Translations under genes and position numbers: made by a program
The notes under the pieces: model-generated
Seen by the model: only the letters and a program-made list of their open reading frames with translations
Told to the model about the DNA's origin: nothing
Database searches by the model: none
Source of the DNA: Mitsuaria sp. GD03876
Lineage (GTDB): Bacteria; Pseudomonadota; Gammaproteobacteria; Burkholderiales; Burkholderiaceae_C
Length of the DNA: 64,000 nt
NCBI RefSeq assembly: GCF_029840635.1
Contig: NZ_JAOCCU010000022.1
Span: forward strand, 43,728-107,727
Reading direction: 5' to 3'
Shown: one piece after another, positions 1 to 8,225 of the stretch
Layout: each line of letters opens with the position of its first letter
Numbering within the stretch: the stretch's first letter is position 1

Positions 1-748
1 TCGCGGCGTTGGCGGCCGAGGCGGCCGACGACAGGCCGCGCGCGGCGATGATCGCCGCGCCGCGCTTGCCGACGGTCGGCAGGAAGGTGGTGCGGTTCCA
101 CTCTTCATCGTTGATCAGCGCCTTGACCGACTGGCCGTCGATCGTGGCGAAGCGGTAGTCGGCGTACATCGTCGGCGAGTGGTTGCCCCACACGGCCAGC
201 TTCTCGATGCCGGCGACCGGCTTGCCGGTCTTGGCGGCGATCTGCGAGGCGGCGCGGTTGTGGTCCAGGCGCAGCATGGCGGTGAAGTTCTTGGCCGGCA
301 GGTCCGGGGCCGACTTCATCGCGATGTAGGCGTTGGTGTTGGCCGGGTTGCCGACCACCAGCACGCGCACGTCGCGCGAGGCCACGGCGTTCAGCGCCTT
401 GCCCTGCACCGTGAAGATCTGGGCGTTGGCGGCCAGCAGGTCCGAGCGCTCCATGCCCGGGCCGCGCGGACGCGCGCCGACCAGCAGCGCGTAGTCGGTG
501 TCCTTGAAGGCGGTCATCGGATCGCTGTGGGCCTCGATGCCGGCCAGCAGCGGGAAGGCGCAGTCTTCCAGCTCCATGATCACGCCCTTGAGCGCGTTCT
601 GGGCCTTCTCGTCGGGGATCTCCAGCAGCTGCAGGATCACGGGCTGGTCCTTGCCCAGCATCTCGCCGCTGGCGATGCGGAACAGCAGGGCGTAGCCGAT
701 CTGGCCGGCGGCGCCGGTGACGGCGACGCGAACGGGTTTCTTGCTCAT
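1..748 (-). CDS. mdh: malate dehydrogenase, C-terminus cut by window edge
   Basis: NAD-dependent malate dehydrogenase, which interconverts malate and oxaloacetate in the TCA cycle (cytoplasm). Reading from 748 leftwards, the protein opens with [20 protein letters not shown], a Rossmann nucleotide-binding loop (TGAAGQIG) near residues 9-17. Further on come the [14 protein letters not shown] active-site loop, the VGNPANTNA segment and the [11 protein letters not shown] motif holding the catalytic histidine. About 249 of an expected 325-330 codons are visible; the stop lies outside the window. It diverges from the GntR regulator and the sdh-gltA block, a common betaproteobacterial arrangement, and shares with them the upstream region holding the palindrome at 923-936. 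Confidence 0.96.
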   Translation of the reverse strand, partial: MSKKPVRVAVTGAAGQIGYALLFRIASGEMLGKDQPVILQLLEIPDEKAQNALKGVIMELEDCAFPLLAGIEAHSDPMTAFKDTDYALLVGARPRGPGMERSDLLAANAQIFTVQGKALNAVASRDVRVLVVGNPANTNAYIAMKSAPDLPAKNFTAMLRLDHNRAASQIAAKTGKPVAGIEKLAVWGNHSPTMYADYRFATIDGQSVKALINDEEWNRTTFLPTVGKRGAAIIAARGLSSAASAANAA

Positions 749-922
749 CAGAGTCTCCGAAAAGTGCGAGTGAACGATCTGGGAGGCGCGGTCGGCGCCA
801 GCGGCGGCAAGTGTAGGCCAGCACGCCGGCGCCACGGCTTGCGAAAGGGTCTTCTTCGCCCACCGGTGTGGAGCGGCGGCCCAAATTACGGGACGACGAT
901 TGCGCGAAACTGACACTCTTGT

Positions 923-936
923 GTCTTATATAAGAC
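923..936. promoter_or_regulatory. 14-bp perfect palindrome, likely operator of the GntR-type regulator
   Basis: The sequence GTCTTATATAAGAC is its own reverse complement. It lies in the divergent region between mdh (start 748) and the GntR gene (start about 1002). GntR-family dimers bind short palindromes of this kind, and the central TTATATAA resembles a -10 element on either strand, so binding could block either promoter. The sequence shows only symmetry and position; its use by the adjacent regulator is inferred. No second copy was seen directly upstream of sdhC. Confidence 0.6.
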
Positions 937-1001
937 TAATCTCGTCGGACTCCCCGCGGAGGATGGACGCTCGCGCGGCGTTTGTGCTCGAATCCCGCCC
1001 C

Positions 1002-1784
1002 ATGTCGCCCCCCGCCGCCCCGGTCCACCCCGTCACGCCGCTCAACGAGCTGGCGCGCGCGGAGGCCGCGCCGTCGTTCAGCCCGCTGTATCGCCAGATC
1101 AAGGGGCTGATCCTCAAGGGGCTGCAGGCCGGCGAGTGGAAGGCGGGGGAGACCATCCCCAGCGAGATGGAGCTCGCCGCCCGCTTCGGGGTGAGCCAGG
1201 GCACGGTCCGCAAGGCCGTCGACGAACTCGCCGCCGACAACCTGCTGGTGCGCCGCCAGGGCAAGGGGACCTTCGTCGCCACCCACGCGGAACAGCAGCA
1301 GCAATACCGCTTCCTGCGGCTGACGCCCGACGGCGACGCGTCCGCCACGCTCGGCCGCCAGCTGCTGGACTGCAAGCGCCAGCGCGCGCCCGCGTGGATC
1401 GCCAAGCTGATGCAGCTGCGCGCCGGCGACCCGGTCATCGAGATCCGCCGCCTGCTGCACAGCGGTGGCCATCCGGTCGTGTTCGACGACATCTGGCTGC
1501 CGGGCGCGCTGTTCAAGGGCCTGTCGACGGAGCGGCTGCTCGAGCATCGCGGCCCGTTCTACAGCCTGCTCGAAACCGAATTCGGCGTGCACATGATCCG
1601 CGCGCAGGAAAAGATCCGCGCGGTCGCGGCGGACGACGATGCCGCCGCGCTGCTGCAGGTCGCGCCCGGCAGTCCGCTGCTGAGCGTGGAGCGGCTCTCC
1701 TTCACCTACGGCGACAAGCCGGTGGAGTTGCGCCGCGGTCTCTACAACACCTCCCACCACTTTTATCGCAACGACCTGAACTGA
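1002..1784 (+). CDS. GntR-family (FadR/HutC-like) transcriptional regulator of the TCA block
   Basis: DNA-binding regulator of about 260 residues. The winged-helix GntR domain follows the start (SPLYRQIKGLILKGLQAG, IPSEMELAARFGVSQGTVRK, VRRQGKGTFVA), and the C-terminal half looks like a UTRA effector-binding domain (VIEIRRLLHSGGHPVVFDD ... PLLSVERLSFTYGDKPVE). The ATG at 1002 is chosen because it gives the usual short lead before the HTH and follows the same GAATCCCGCCCC box that precedes parE; ATG 963 and an upstream ATG at 900 are in frame but less likely. Its place between mdh and sdhCDAB suggests control of TCA-cycle genes, probably through the palindrome at 923-936. The ligand is unknown. 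Confidence 0.88.
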   Translation: MSPPAAPVHPVTPLNELARAEAAPSFSPLYRQIKGLILKGLQAGEWKAGETIPSEMELAARFGVSQGTVRKAVDELAADNLLVRRQGKGTFVATHAEQQQQYRFLRLTPDGDASATLGRQLLDCKRQRAPAWIAKLMQLRAGDPVIEIRRLLHSGGHPVVFDDIWLPGALFKGLSTERLLEHRGPFYSLLETEFGVHMIRAQEKIRAVAADDDAAALLQVAPGSPLLSVERLSFTYGDKPVELRRGLYNTSHHFYRNDLN

Positions 1785-1872
1785 TGCTTTCGTGTTGTGG
1801 CGATGACGCTTCCATGGCACGGCATGGAAACGACATGCGCCCAGGACACCCTTCCGGGGTGTTGCGTTGCAA

Positions 1873-1878
1873 TAAAAT
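1873..1878 (+). promoter_or_regulatory. possible -10 element of sdhC
   Basis: TAAAAT lies 33 bases before the sdhC start, in a short AT-richer patch of the gene gap. No convincing -35 hexamer stands at the usual spacing, so this is only a candidate; sdhC could also be read from the gntR promoter. Confidence 0.3.
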
Positions 1879-1910
1879 CTTCGGGTTTCACATTGATTAC
1901 AAGGTCGGAC

Positions 1911-2351
1911 ATGACGGACGCCACCCAAGCCACCAAGAAGAATCGACCGGTCTACACCAACATCCATGTCACGCAGATCGTCGCGTACCGCCTGCCGCCG
2001 GCGGGCATCGTGTCGATCCTGCATCGCATCAGCGGCCTGCTGATGTTCTTCCTGCTGCCGTTCGTGATCTGGATGTTCGACACCAGCCTCACGTCGGAGA
2101 TCTCGTACGAGACCTTCACCGCCGCCTTCGTCTCGGGCATCGGCTTCGTGCCGGCCTGGTTCGTGAAGCTGGCGACGCTGGGCCTGATCTGGGGCTACCT
2201 GCACCACTTCATCGCCGGCGTGCGCCACCTGTGGATGGATGCGACGCACAGCGTCAGCAAGGAATTCGGCAAGAGCAGCGCCGTCGCGACGCTCGTGCTG
2301 AGCGTCGTGCTGACCCTGGCGCTCGGCGCCAAGCTGTTCGGCCTGTACTGA
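1911..2351 (+). CDS. sdhC: succinate dehydrogenase cytochrome b556 subunit
   Basis: Membrane anchor of complex II that binds heme b and ubiquinone together with SdhD. The 146-residue product starts with RPVYTNIHVTQIVAYRLPPA and contains the SdhC signature SILHRISGLLMFF (helix I), then the heme-ligand region HHFIAGVRHLWMD in helix II and a third hydrophobic helix at the C-terminus. ATG 1911 is preferred over the in-frame upstream ATG at 1797 because it has an AAGG six bases upstream and gives the standard N-terminus. It is first of the sdhCDAB genes, after gntR. Confidence 0.95.
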   Translation: MTDATQATKKNRPVYTNIHVTQIVAYRLPPAGIVSILHRISGLLMFFLLPFVIWMFDTSLTSEISYETFTAAFVSGIGFVPAWFVKLATLGLIWGYLHHFIAGVRHLWMDATHSVSKEFGKSSAVATLVLSVVLTLALGAKLFGLY

Positions 2352-2427
2352 TGCCGCCGCGACCGGGCGGCCACGGGCCGCGCGGTCGGGACGGATTCCG
2401 ACGATTGACCCAAGAGGCAAATCAACA

Positions 2428-2790
2428 ATGACAACCTACGGAAGCAAGCGCATCGTCACCGGTGCGCATTACGGCCTGCGCGACTGGATGGCGCAGCGCG
2501 CCACCGCGCTGCTGATGGCGCTCTTCACCATCGTGCTGCTCGCGCAGGTGCTGTTCACCAGCCAGCCGATCGGCTACGACCTGTGGGCCGGGATCTTCAG
2601 CAAGCAGTGGATGAAGTTCCTGACCTTCGCGCTGATCGTCTCCCTGGCGTACCACGCCTGGGTCGGCGTGCGCGACATCTGGATGGATTACGTGAAGCCG
2701 GTGGGCGTGAGGCTGTTCCTGCACACGTTCACGCTGGTGTGGTTGACGGGTTGCGCGGGTTGGGCGATCCAAGTGCTCTGGAGGCTGTAA
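2428..2790 (+). CDS. sdhD: succinate dehydrogenase membrane anchor subunit
   Basis: Second membrane anchor of complex II, 120 residues with three predicted helices (ATALLMALFTIVLLAQVLF; FALIVSLAYHAWVGVRDIWM; FTLVWLTGCAGWAIQVLW). The SLAYHAWVGVRDIWMDY stretch carries the conserved His and Asp/Tyr of the quinone and heme site. The sdhA start follows its stop by 3 bases, so translation is probably coupled. Confidence 0.95.
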   Translation: MTTYGSKRIVTGAHYGLRDWMAQRATALLMALFTIVLLAQVLFTSQPIGYDLWAGIFSKQWMKFLTFALIVSLAYHAWVGVRDIWMDYVKPVGVRLFLHTFTLVWLTGCAGWAIQVLWRL

Positions 2791-2793
2791 GAA

Positions 2794-4611
2794 ATGACAA
2801 TCGGAACCTCGCTGCCCAAGCGCAAATTTGACGTCGTGATCGTCGGAGCCGGCGGCTCCGGCATGCGCGCGTCGCTGCAGCTGTCGCTGGCCGGCCTGAA
2901 CGTGGCCGTGCTGTCCAAGGTTTTTCCCACCCGCTCGCACACCGTGGCCGCCCAGGGCGGCATCGGCGCCAGCCTGGGGAACATGTCCGAGGACAACTGG
3001 CATTACCACTTCTACGACACCGTGAAGGGCTCGGACTGGCTGGGCGACCAGGACGCCATCGAGTTCATGTGCCGTGAGGCGCCCAAGGTCGTCTACGAGC
3101 TCGAGCACTTCGGCATGCCGTTCGACCGCAACCCGGACGGCACGATCTACCAGCGTCCGTTCGGCGGCCACACCGCCAACTACGGCGAGAAGCCGGTCCA
3201 GCGCGCCTGCGCCGCGGCTGACCGCACCGGCCACGCGCTGCTGCACACGCTGTACCAGCAGAACGTCAAGGCCCGCACCAACTTCTTCGTCGAGTGGATG
3301 GCGCTGGACCTGATCCGCGACGCCGACGGCGACTGCGTCGGCGTGACCGCGCTGGAGATGGAGACGGGCGAGATCCACATCCTCGAAGCCAAGACCGTGC
3401 TGCTGGCCACCGGCGGCGCGGGTCGCATCTTCGCGGCCTCGACCAACGCCTTCATCAACACCGGCGACGGCCTGGGCATGGCCGCCCGCGCCGACATCCC
3501 GCTGCAGGACATGGAGTTCTGGCAGTTCCACCCGACCGGCGTGGCCGGCGCGGGCGTGCTGCTGACCGAAGGCTGCCGCGGCGAGGGCGCGATCCTGCGC
3601 AACGCCAACGGCGAGCGCTTCATGGAGCGCTACGCCCCGACGCTGAAGGACCTGGCGCCGCGCGACTTCGTCTCGCGCTGCATGGACCAGGAGATCAAGG
3701 AAGGTCGCGGCTGCGGTCCCAACAAGGACTACGTCGTGCTGGACATGACCCACCTGGGCGGCGACACCATCGCCAAGCGCCTGCCGTCGGTGCTGGAGAT
3801 CGGCCACAACTTCGCCAACGTCGACATCACGAAGGAACCGATCCCCGTCGTGCCGACCATCCATTACCAGATGGGCGGCATCCCGACCAACGTCCACGGC
3901 CAGGTCGTGATCCAGAAGGGCGACGACAACAAGAGCGTCGTCAACGGCCTGTACGCGGTGGGCGAGTGCTCCTGCGTGTCGGTGCACGGCGCCAACCGCC
4001 TGGGCACCAACTCGCTGCTGGACCTGGTGGTCTTCGGCCGCGCCGCGGGCAATCACATCGTCGAGGCGCACAAGGCCTTCAAGGCCGCGGGCAAGTCGCA
4101 CAAGCCGCTGCCCAAGGACGCCGCCGACAAGACCCTGGCCCGCGTGGCGCGCCTGGAGTCCAACACGGGCGGCGAGTACGCCCAGACGGTCGCCGACGAC
4201 CTGCGCGCCGCGATGCAGTCGCACGCCGGCGTGTTCCGCACCAGCAAGCTGCTCGACGAGGGCGTCACCGCCGTCGCCGCGATCCGCGAGCGGGTCAAGA
4301 ACATCACGCTGAAGGACAAGTCCAAGGTCTTCAACACCGCGCGCGTCGAGGCGCTGGAGGTGGACAACCTGATCGAGGCCGCGCAGGCCACGATCGTGTC
4401 CGCCGCCGCCCGCAAGGAATGCCGCGGCGCCCACACCGTGAACGACTTCGAGCGCGGCGCGGACGATGCGGAATTCCCGCTGGGCCGCAACGACAAGGAG
4501 TGGATGAAGCACACGCTGTGGCACTCCAAGACCAACAGCCTGACCTACAAGCCGGTCAACCTGCAACCGCTGACCGTCGAGAGCGTCCCGCCGAAGGTCC
4601 GTACCTTCTGA
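2794..4611 (+). CDS. sdhA: succinate dehydrogenase flavoprotein subunit
   Basis: Catalytic subunit of complex II; oxidises succinate to fumarate and passes electrons to the SdhB iron-sulfur clusters at the inner face of the membrane. The 605-residue protein has the FAD dinucleotide fold at residues 15-23 (VIVGAGGSG), the SHTVAAQGG motif with the histidine (about His49) to which FAD is covalently attached, the substrate-site segment FWQFHPTGVAGAGVLLTEG, and the R-P-rich C-terminal region ending near EWMKHTLW. Length fits the family. SdhE, needed for flavinylation, is encoded downstream. Confidence 0.98.
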   Translation: MTIGTSLPKRKFDVVIVGAGGSGMRASLQLSLAGLNVAVLSKVFPTRSHTVAAQGGIGASLGNMSEDNWHYHFYDTVKGSDWLGDQDAIEFMCREAPKVVYELEHFGMPFDRNPDGTIYQRPFGGHTANYGEKPVQRACAAADRTGHALLHTLYQQNVKARTNFFVEWMALDLIRDADGDCVGVTALEMETGEIHILEAKTVLLATGGAGRIFAASTNAFINTGDGLGMAARADIPLQDMEFWQFHPTGVAGAGVLLTEGCRGEGAILRNANGERFMERYAPTLKDLAPRDFVSRCMDQEIKEGRGCGPNKDYVVLDMTHLGGDTIAKRLPSVLEIGHNFANVDITKEPIPVVPTIHYQMGGIPTNVHGQVVIQKGDDNKSVVNGLYAVGECSCVSVHGANRLGTNSLLDLVVFGRAAGNHIVEAHKAFKAAGKSHKPLPKDAADKTLARVARLESNTGGEYAQTVADDLRAAMQSHAGVFRTSKLLDEGVTAVAAIRERVKNITLKDKSKVFNTARVEALEVDNLIEAAQATIVSAAARKECRGAHTVNDFERGADDAEFPLGRNDKEWMKHTLWHSKTNSLTYKPVNLQPLTVESVPPKVRTF

Positions 4612-4630
4612 TCGGCCGCCGGAGAACACC

Positions 4631-5335
4631 ATGATCAAGCGCACCTTCAAGATCTACCGCTACGACCCGGACAAGGACGCCAAGCCCTACATGCAGACCA
4701 TCGAGCTGGAGCTCGCCGGCAACGAACGCATGCTGCTGGACGCCCTGCTCAAGCTCAAGGCGGTGGATCCGTCGCTGTCGTTCCGCCGCTCCTGCCGCGA
4801 AGGCGTCTGCGGCTCCGACGCGATGAACATCAACGGCAAGAACGGCCTGGCCTGCCTGACCAACCTGCGCTCGCTGCCGGACGTGGTCATCCTCAAGCCG
4901 CTGCCGGGCCTGCCCGTCGTCCGCGACCTGATCGTGGACATGACGCAGTTCTTCAAGCAGTACAACTCGATCCGGCCGTTCCTCGTGAACGAGGAAGCGC
5001 CGCCCGAGAAGGAGCGCCTGCAGTCCCCCGAGGAGCGCGACGAGCTCAACGGCCTGTACGAGTGCATCCTGTGCGCGAGCTGCTCGACGAGCTGCCCCAG
5101 CTTCTGGTGGAACCCCGACAAGTTCGTCGGTCCCGCCGGGCTGCTGCAGGCCTACCGCTTCATCGCCGACAGCCGCGACCAGGCCACCGCGGAACGCCTC
5201 GACAACCTCGAGGACCCGTACCGCCTGTTCCGCTGCCACACCATCATGAACTGCGTCGACGTCTGCCCGAAGGGTCTGAACCCGACGAAGGCGATCGGCA
5301 AGATCAAGGAACTGATGGTGCGTCGCGCCGTCTGA
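4631..5335 (+). CDS. sdhB: succinate dehydrogenase iron-sulfur subunit
   Basis: Electron-transfer subunit of complex II (234 residues). The N-terminal ferredoxin-like part has SCREGVCGSDAM ... GLAC (Cys55, Cys60, Asp63, Cys75) for the [2Fe-2S] cluster; the C-terminal part has CILCASCSTSCP from Cys145 for [4Fe-4S], and CHTIMNCVDVCPKGLNP for [3Fe-4S] and closure of the second cluster. It starts 19 bases after sdhA within the same operon. Confidence 0.98.
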   Translation: MIKRTFKIYRYDPDKDAKPYMQTIELELAGNERMLLDALLKLKAVDPSLSFRRSCREGVCGSDAMNINGKNGLACLTNLRSLPDVVILKPLPGLPVVRDLIVDMTQFFKQYNSIRPFLVNEEAPPEKERLQSPEERDELNGLYECILCASCSTSCPSFWWNPDKFVGPAGLLQAYRFIADSRDQATAERLDNLEDPYRLFRCHTIMNCVDVCPKGLNPTKAIGKIKELMVRRAV

Positions 5336-5363
5336 GCCCGGCATCGCGAGCCCCCGCACACGC

Positions 5364-5645
5364 ATGAACGCCGCCGACACGAACACCCTCATCGACGAGA
5401 GGGATCTCTCCAAACTGAAATGGCGTTGCCGCCGTGGTCTGCTGGAGAATGACCTTTTCATCGAGCGGTTCTTCCAGCGGCACGAAGGCGCGCTCACCGA
5501 GTTCCACGCGGAAGGCCTGCGGCAGCTGATGGACCTGTCGGACAACGACCTGCTCGACCTGATGCTGGCCCGCAAGGAGCCCGCCGACGAGCTGGACCGT
5601 CCCGACGTCCACGCGGTGCTCGCGATGCTGCGGACCCCTCAGTAA
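5364..5645 (+). CDS. sdhE: FAD assembly factor SdhE
   Basis: Small soluble protein of 93 residues (SdhE/YgfY/Sdh5 family) that promotes covalent attachment of FAD to SdhA. The family RGxxE signature is present as RRGLLENDLFIERFF near residues 23-37, followed by the characteristic helical segment LMDLSDNDLLDLMLARKEP. It lies between sdhB and gltA, its usual place in betaproteobacteria. Confidence 0.95.
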   Translation: MNAADTNTLIDERDLSKLKWRCRRGLLENDLFIERFFQRHEGALTEFHAEGLRQLMDLSDNDLLDLMLARKEPADELDRPDVHAVLAMLRTPQ

Positions 5646-5677
5646 ACAAGAACCCCCCGAAGTCATAAGGAATGCCC

Positions 5678-6988
5678 ATGACCCCGTCTGACGTCAAAGC
5701 CACCCTGTCGTTCTCCGATGGCAGCCCGCACATCGATCTGCCGCTCTACAAGGGCACGATCGGTCCGGACGTGATCGATATCCGCAAGCTGTATGGCCAG
5801 ACGGGCAAGTTCACCTACGACCCGGGCTTCCTGTCGACCGCGTCCTGCAACTCGACCATCACCTACATCGATGGCGACAAGGGCGAGCTGCTGTACCGCG
5901 GCTACCCGATCGAGCAGCTCGCGGTGAACTGCGACTACCTCGAGACCTGCTACCTGCTGCTCTACGGGGAACTGCCCAACCCGGCGCAGAAGGAAGAGTT
6001 CGTCGACCGCGTGACCCATCACACGATGGTCAACGAGCAGATGCAGTTCTTCCTGCGCGGCTTCCGCCGCGACGCGCACCCGATGGCGGTCATGACCGGC
6101 CTGGTGGGCGCGCTGTCGGCCTTCTATCACGACAGCACCGACATCAATAACCCCGAGCACCGCGAGATCGCCGCGATCCGCCTGATCGCGAAGATGCCGA
6201 CGCTGGTGGCGATGGCCTACAAGTACACGATCGGCCAGCCCTACGTGTACCCGAAGAACGACCTCTCGTACGCCGGCAACTTCATGCGCATGATGTTCGC
6301 CACGCCCTGCGAGGAGTACAAGCCCAACGACGTGCTGGTGCGCGCGATGGACCGCATCTTCACGCTGCACGCGGACCACGAGCAGAACGCCTCGACCTCG
6401 ACGGTGCGCCTGTGCGGCTCGTCGGGCACGAACCCGTTCGCCGCGATCGCCGCGGGCGTCGCCTGCCTGTGGGGCCCGGCCCACGGCGGCGCCAACGAGG
6501 CCTGCCTGAACATGCTCAACGACATCCAGCAGATGGGTGGCGTGGCCAAGATCGGCGAGTTCATCAAGCAGGTCAAGGACAAGAACAGCGGCATCAAGCT
6601 GATGGGCTTCGGCCACCGCGTCTACAAGAACTACGACCCGCGCGCCAAGCTGATGCGCGAGACCTGCCACGAGGTCCTGGGCGAGCTGGGCCTGCACGAC
6701 GACCCGCTGTTCAAGCTGGCGATGGAGCTGGAGAAGATCGCGCTGGAAGACGAATACTTCGTCGCCCGCAAGCTGTACCCGAACGTCGACTTCTACTCGG
6801 GCATCGTGCAGCGCGCCATCGGCATCCCGGTGCCGCTGTTCACCGCGATCTTCGCGCTGGCCCGCACGGTCGGCTGGATCGCCCAGCTGAACGAAATGAT
6901 CGGCGACCCCGAGTACAAGATCGGCCGCCCGCGCCAGCTGTTCGTCGGCGCCACCAAGCGCGACGTCCAGCCGATCGCCCAACGCTGA
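5678..6988 (+). CDS. gltA: citrate synthase
   Basis: Type II hexameric citrate synthase, joining acetyl-CoA and oxaloacetate. The 436-residue protein has the [13 protein letters not shown] and [12 protein letters not shown] segments with an active-site histidine, the [16 protein letters not shown] motif with the second, and the catalytic Asp near [12 protein letters not shown] 5678 is preferred to ATG 5672 because AAGG at 5667-5670 is then 7 bases away. It is last of the sdh-sdhE-gltA run and is followed by a strong terminator. Confidence 0.98.
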   Translation: MTPSDVKATLSFSDGSPHIDLPLYKGTIGPDVIDIRKLYGQTGKFTYDPGFLSTASCNSTITYIDGDKGELLYRGYPIEQLAVNCDYLETCYLLLYGELPNPAQKEEFVDRVTHHTMVNEQMQFFLRGFRRDAHPMAVMTGLVGALSAFYHDSTDINNPEHREIAAIRLIAKMPTLVAMAYKYTIGQPYVYPKNDLSYAGNFMRMMFATPCEEYKPNDVLVRAMDRIFTLHADHEQNASTSTVRLCGSSGTNPFAAIAAGVACLWGPAHGGANEACLNMLNDIQQMGGVAKIGEFIKQVKDKNSGIKLMGFGHRVYKNYDPRAKLMRETCHEVLGELGLHDDPLFKLAMELEKIALEDEYFVARKLYPNVDFYSGIVQRAIGIPVPLFTAIFALARTVGWIAQLNEMIGDPEYKIGRPRQLFVGATKRDVQPIAQR

Positions 6989-7030
6989 ACGGCGTGCACG
7001 TCGAGCCGCCTCGGCGGCTCGAGCCACGAA

Positions 7031-7060
7031 AGCCCCTGCGCCCCGCGCCAGGGGCTTTTT
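7031..7060 (+). terminator. Rho-independent terminator after gltA
   Basis: The inverted repeat AGCCCCTG (7031-7038) / CAGGGGCT (7049-7056) is followed at once by a run of T. It closes the sdh-gltA transcript. A second GC hairpin (gagccgcctcggcggctc) lies just before it. Confidence 0.9.
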
Positions 7061-7145
7061 CGCATCTGGACGCGTCCTGGCGCTTCTGAATATTTGATGC
7101 GCGGGGGTCGCCCCGGGATCGATCGCATCACCGTTGGGGTATGCT

Positions 7146-7161
7146 TTGCAAACGTTTGCAA
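7146..7161. promoter_or_regulatory. LacI-type operator
   Basis: TTGCAAACGTTTGCAA is a perfect 16-bp palindrome with the central CG and AAACGTTT core typical of LacI/GalR-family operators. It sits 48 bases before the LacI-type gene, so autoregulation of the lacI-rbsK-nucleoside hydrolase run is the simplest reading (inferred). Confidence 0.8.
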
Positions 7162-7208
7162 TTGACTGAATCCGCCAGTTTGGCACGACCTGGGGACCTA
7201 ATCTACCG

Positions 7209-8225
7209 ATGAGCACCATCAAGGATGTGGCCGCGCTGGCGGGGGTGTCCTTCACCACGGTGTCGCATGTGTTGAACAACACGCGGCCGGTGAGCGCGGA
7301 GGCCCGCGCGCGGGTGCTGGCCGCGGTCGACGAGATCGGCTACCTGCCCAGCGCGGTGGCGCGCTCGCTGCGGCGCAGCGAGACCAAGATCGTCGGCGTG
7401 CTGGTGCCCAACGTGCGCAACCCGTTCTTCGCCGAACTGGTCGTCGGGGCCGAGGAGTGGTGCCGCCAGGCCGGGTACTCGGTCTTCCTCTGCAACTCGG
7501 ACAACGATCCCAAGCACCAGCAGTCCTACCTGCGCACGCTGCTGGAAAAGCGCATCGACGGCCTGCTGCTGAGCTCGGCCGGCGATGCCGAGACGCTGGC
7601 CGGCACCTTCCGCCACGCCAGCGTGCCGGTGGTGACGGTGGACCGCCTGGTGCCCGGCGCGCGCGCGGACCGCGTCAGCGTCAACAACCAGCTCGGCGCC
7701 TTCGAGGTGGTGCGCCACCTGCTCGAGCTGGGTCATCGCCGCATCGGCTGCGTCAGCGGCCCGGCCGAATTCGAGGTCACCACCGAGCGCGTCGCCGGCT
7801 GGCGCAACGCGCTGCAGCGGCGCGGCCTGGTGGCGCATGCCGAATGGCTCGCCGAAAGCGACTTCAGCACCGCCGGCGGCTACGAGGCGGTCAAGGGGCT
7901 GCTGACGCGCCAGCCCGAGCTGACCGCCGTCTTCACCTGCAACGACCTGATGGGCATGGGCGCGCTGCGCGCCGCCGCCGAGCTCGGCCTGGTCGTGCCG
8001 CGCCAGCTGTCGGTCGTGGGCTTCGACGCGATCGAGCTCGGCAGCTACGTCTATCCCGCGCTGACCAGCGTGGGCTGCTCGATCCGCGAGCTCGGCCGGG
8101 AGGCCGGCCGCGCGTTGATCGAGCGCATCGAGAATCCCCAGGCGCCCTACAAGGACCTGCAACTCGTGCCGCAGGTCGTGCTGCGCGAGAGCACCGCGGC
8201 GCCGTCGTCTCCGGAGCATTCATGA
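7209..8225 (+). CDS. LacI-family transcriptional regulator (ribose/nucleoside type)
   Basis: Repressor of 338 residues. The N-terminal HTH is intact (TIKDVAALAGVSFTTVSHVL, residues 3-22) with the hinge-helix region NPSAVARSLR-like as LPSAVARSLRR. The rest is a periplasmic-binding-protein-like sensor domain (IVGVLVPNVRNPFFAELV; FTCNDLMGMGALRAA). The adjacent ribokinase and nucleoside hydrolase suggest ribose or a nucleoside as effector (inferred). The stop overlaps the rbsK start (ATGA). A palindromic operator lies upstream at 7146-7161. Confidence 0.93.
   Translation: MSTIKDVAALAGVSFTTVSHVLNNTRPVSAEARARVLAAVDEIGYLPSAVARSLRRSETKIVGVLVPNVRNPFFAELVVGAEEWCRQAGYSVFLCNSDNDPKHQQSYLRTLLEKRIDGLLLSSAGDAETLAGTFRHASVPVVTVDRLVPGARADRVSVNNQLGAFEVVRHLLELGHRRIGCVSGPAEFEVTTERVAGWRNALQRRGLVAHAEWLAESDFSTAGGYEAVKGLLTRQPELTAVFTCNDLMGMGALRAAAELGLVVPRQLSVVGFDAIELGSYVYPALTSVGCSIRELGREAGRALIERIENPQAPYKDLQLVPQVVLRESTAAPSSPEHS

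Noticed and set aside
2422..4650. Long minus-strand open frame opposite sdhD-sdhA
   Set aside because: No recognisable motif and full overlap with the clear sdhD and sdhA genes; a GC-bias artefact.
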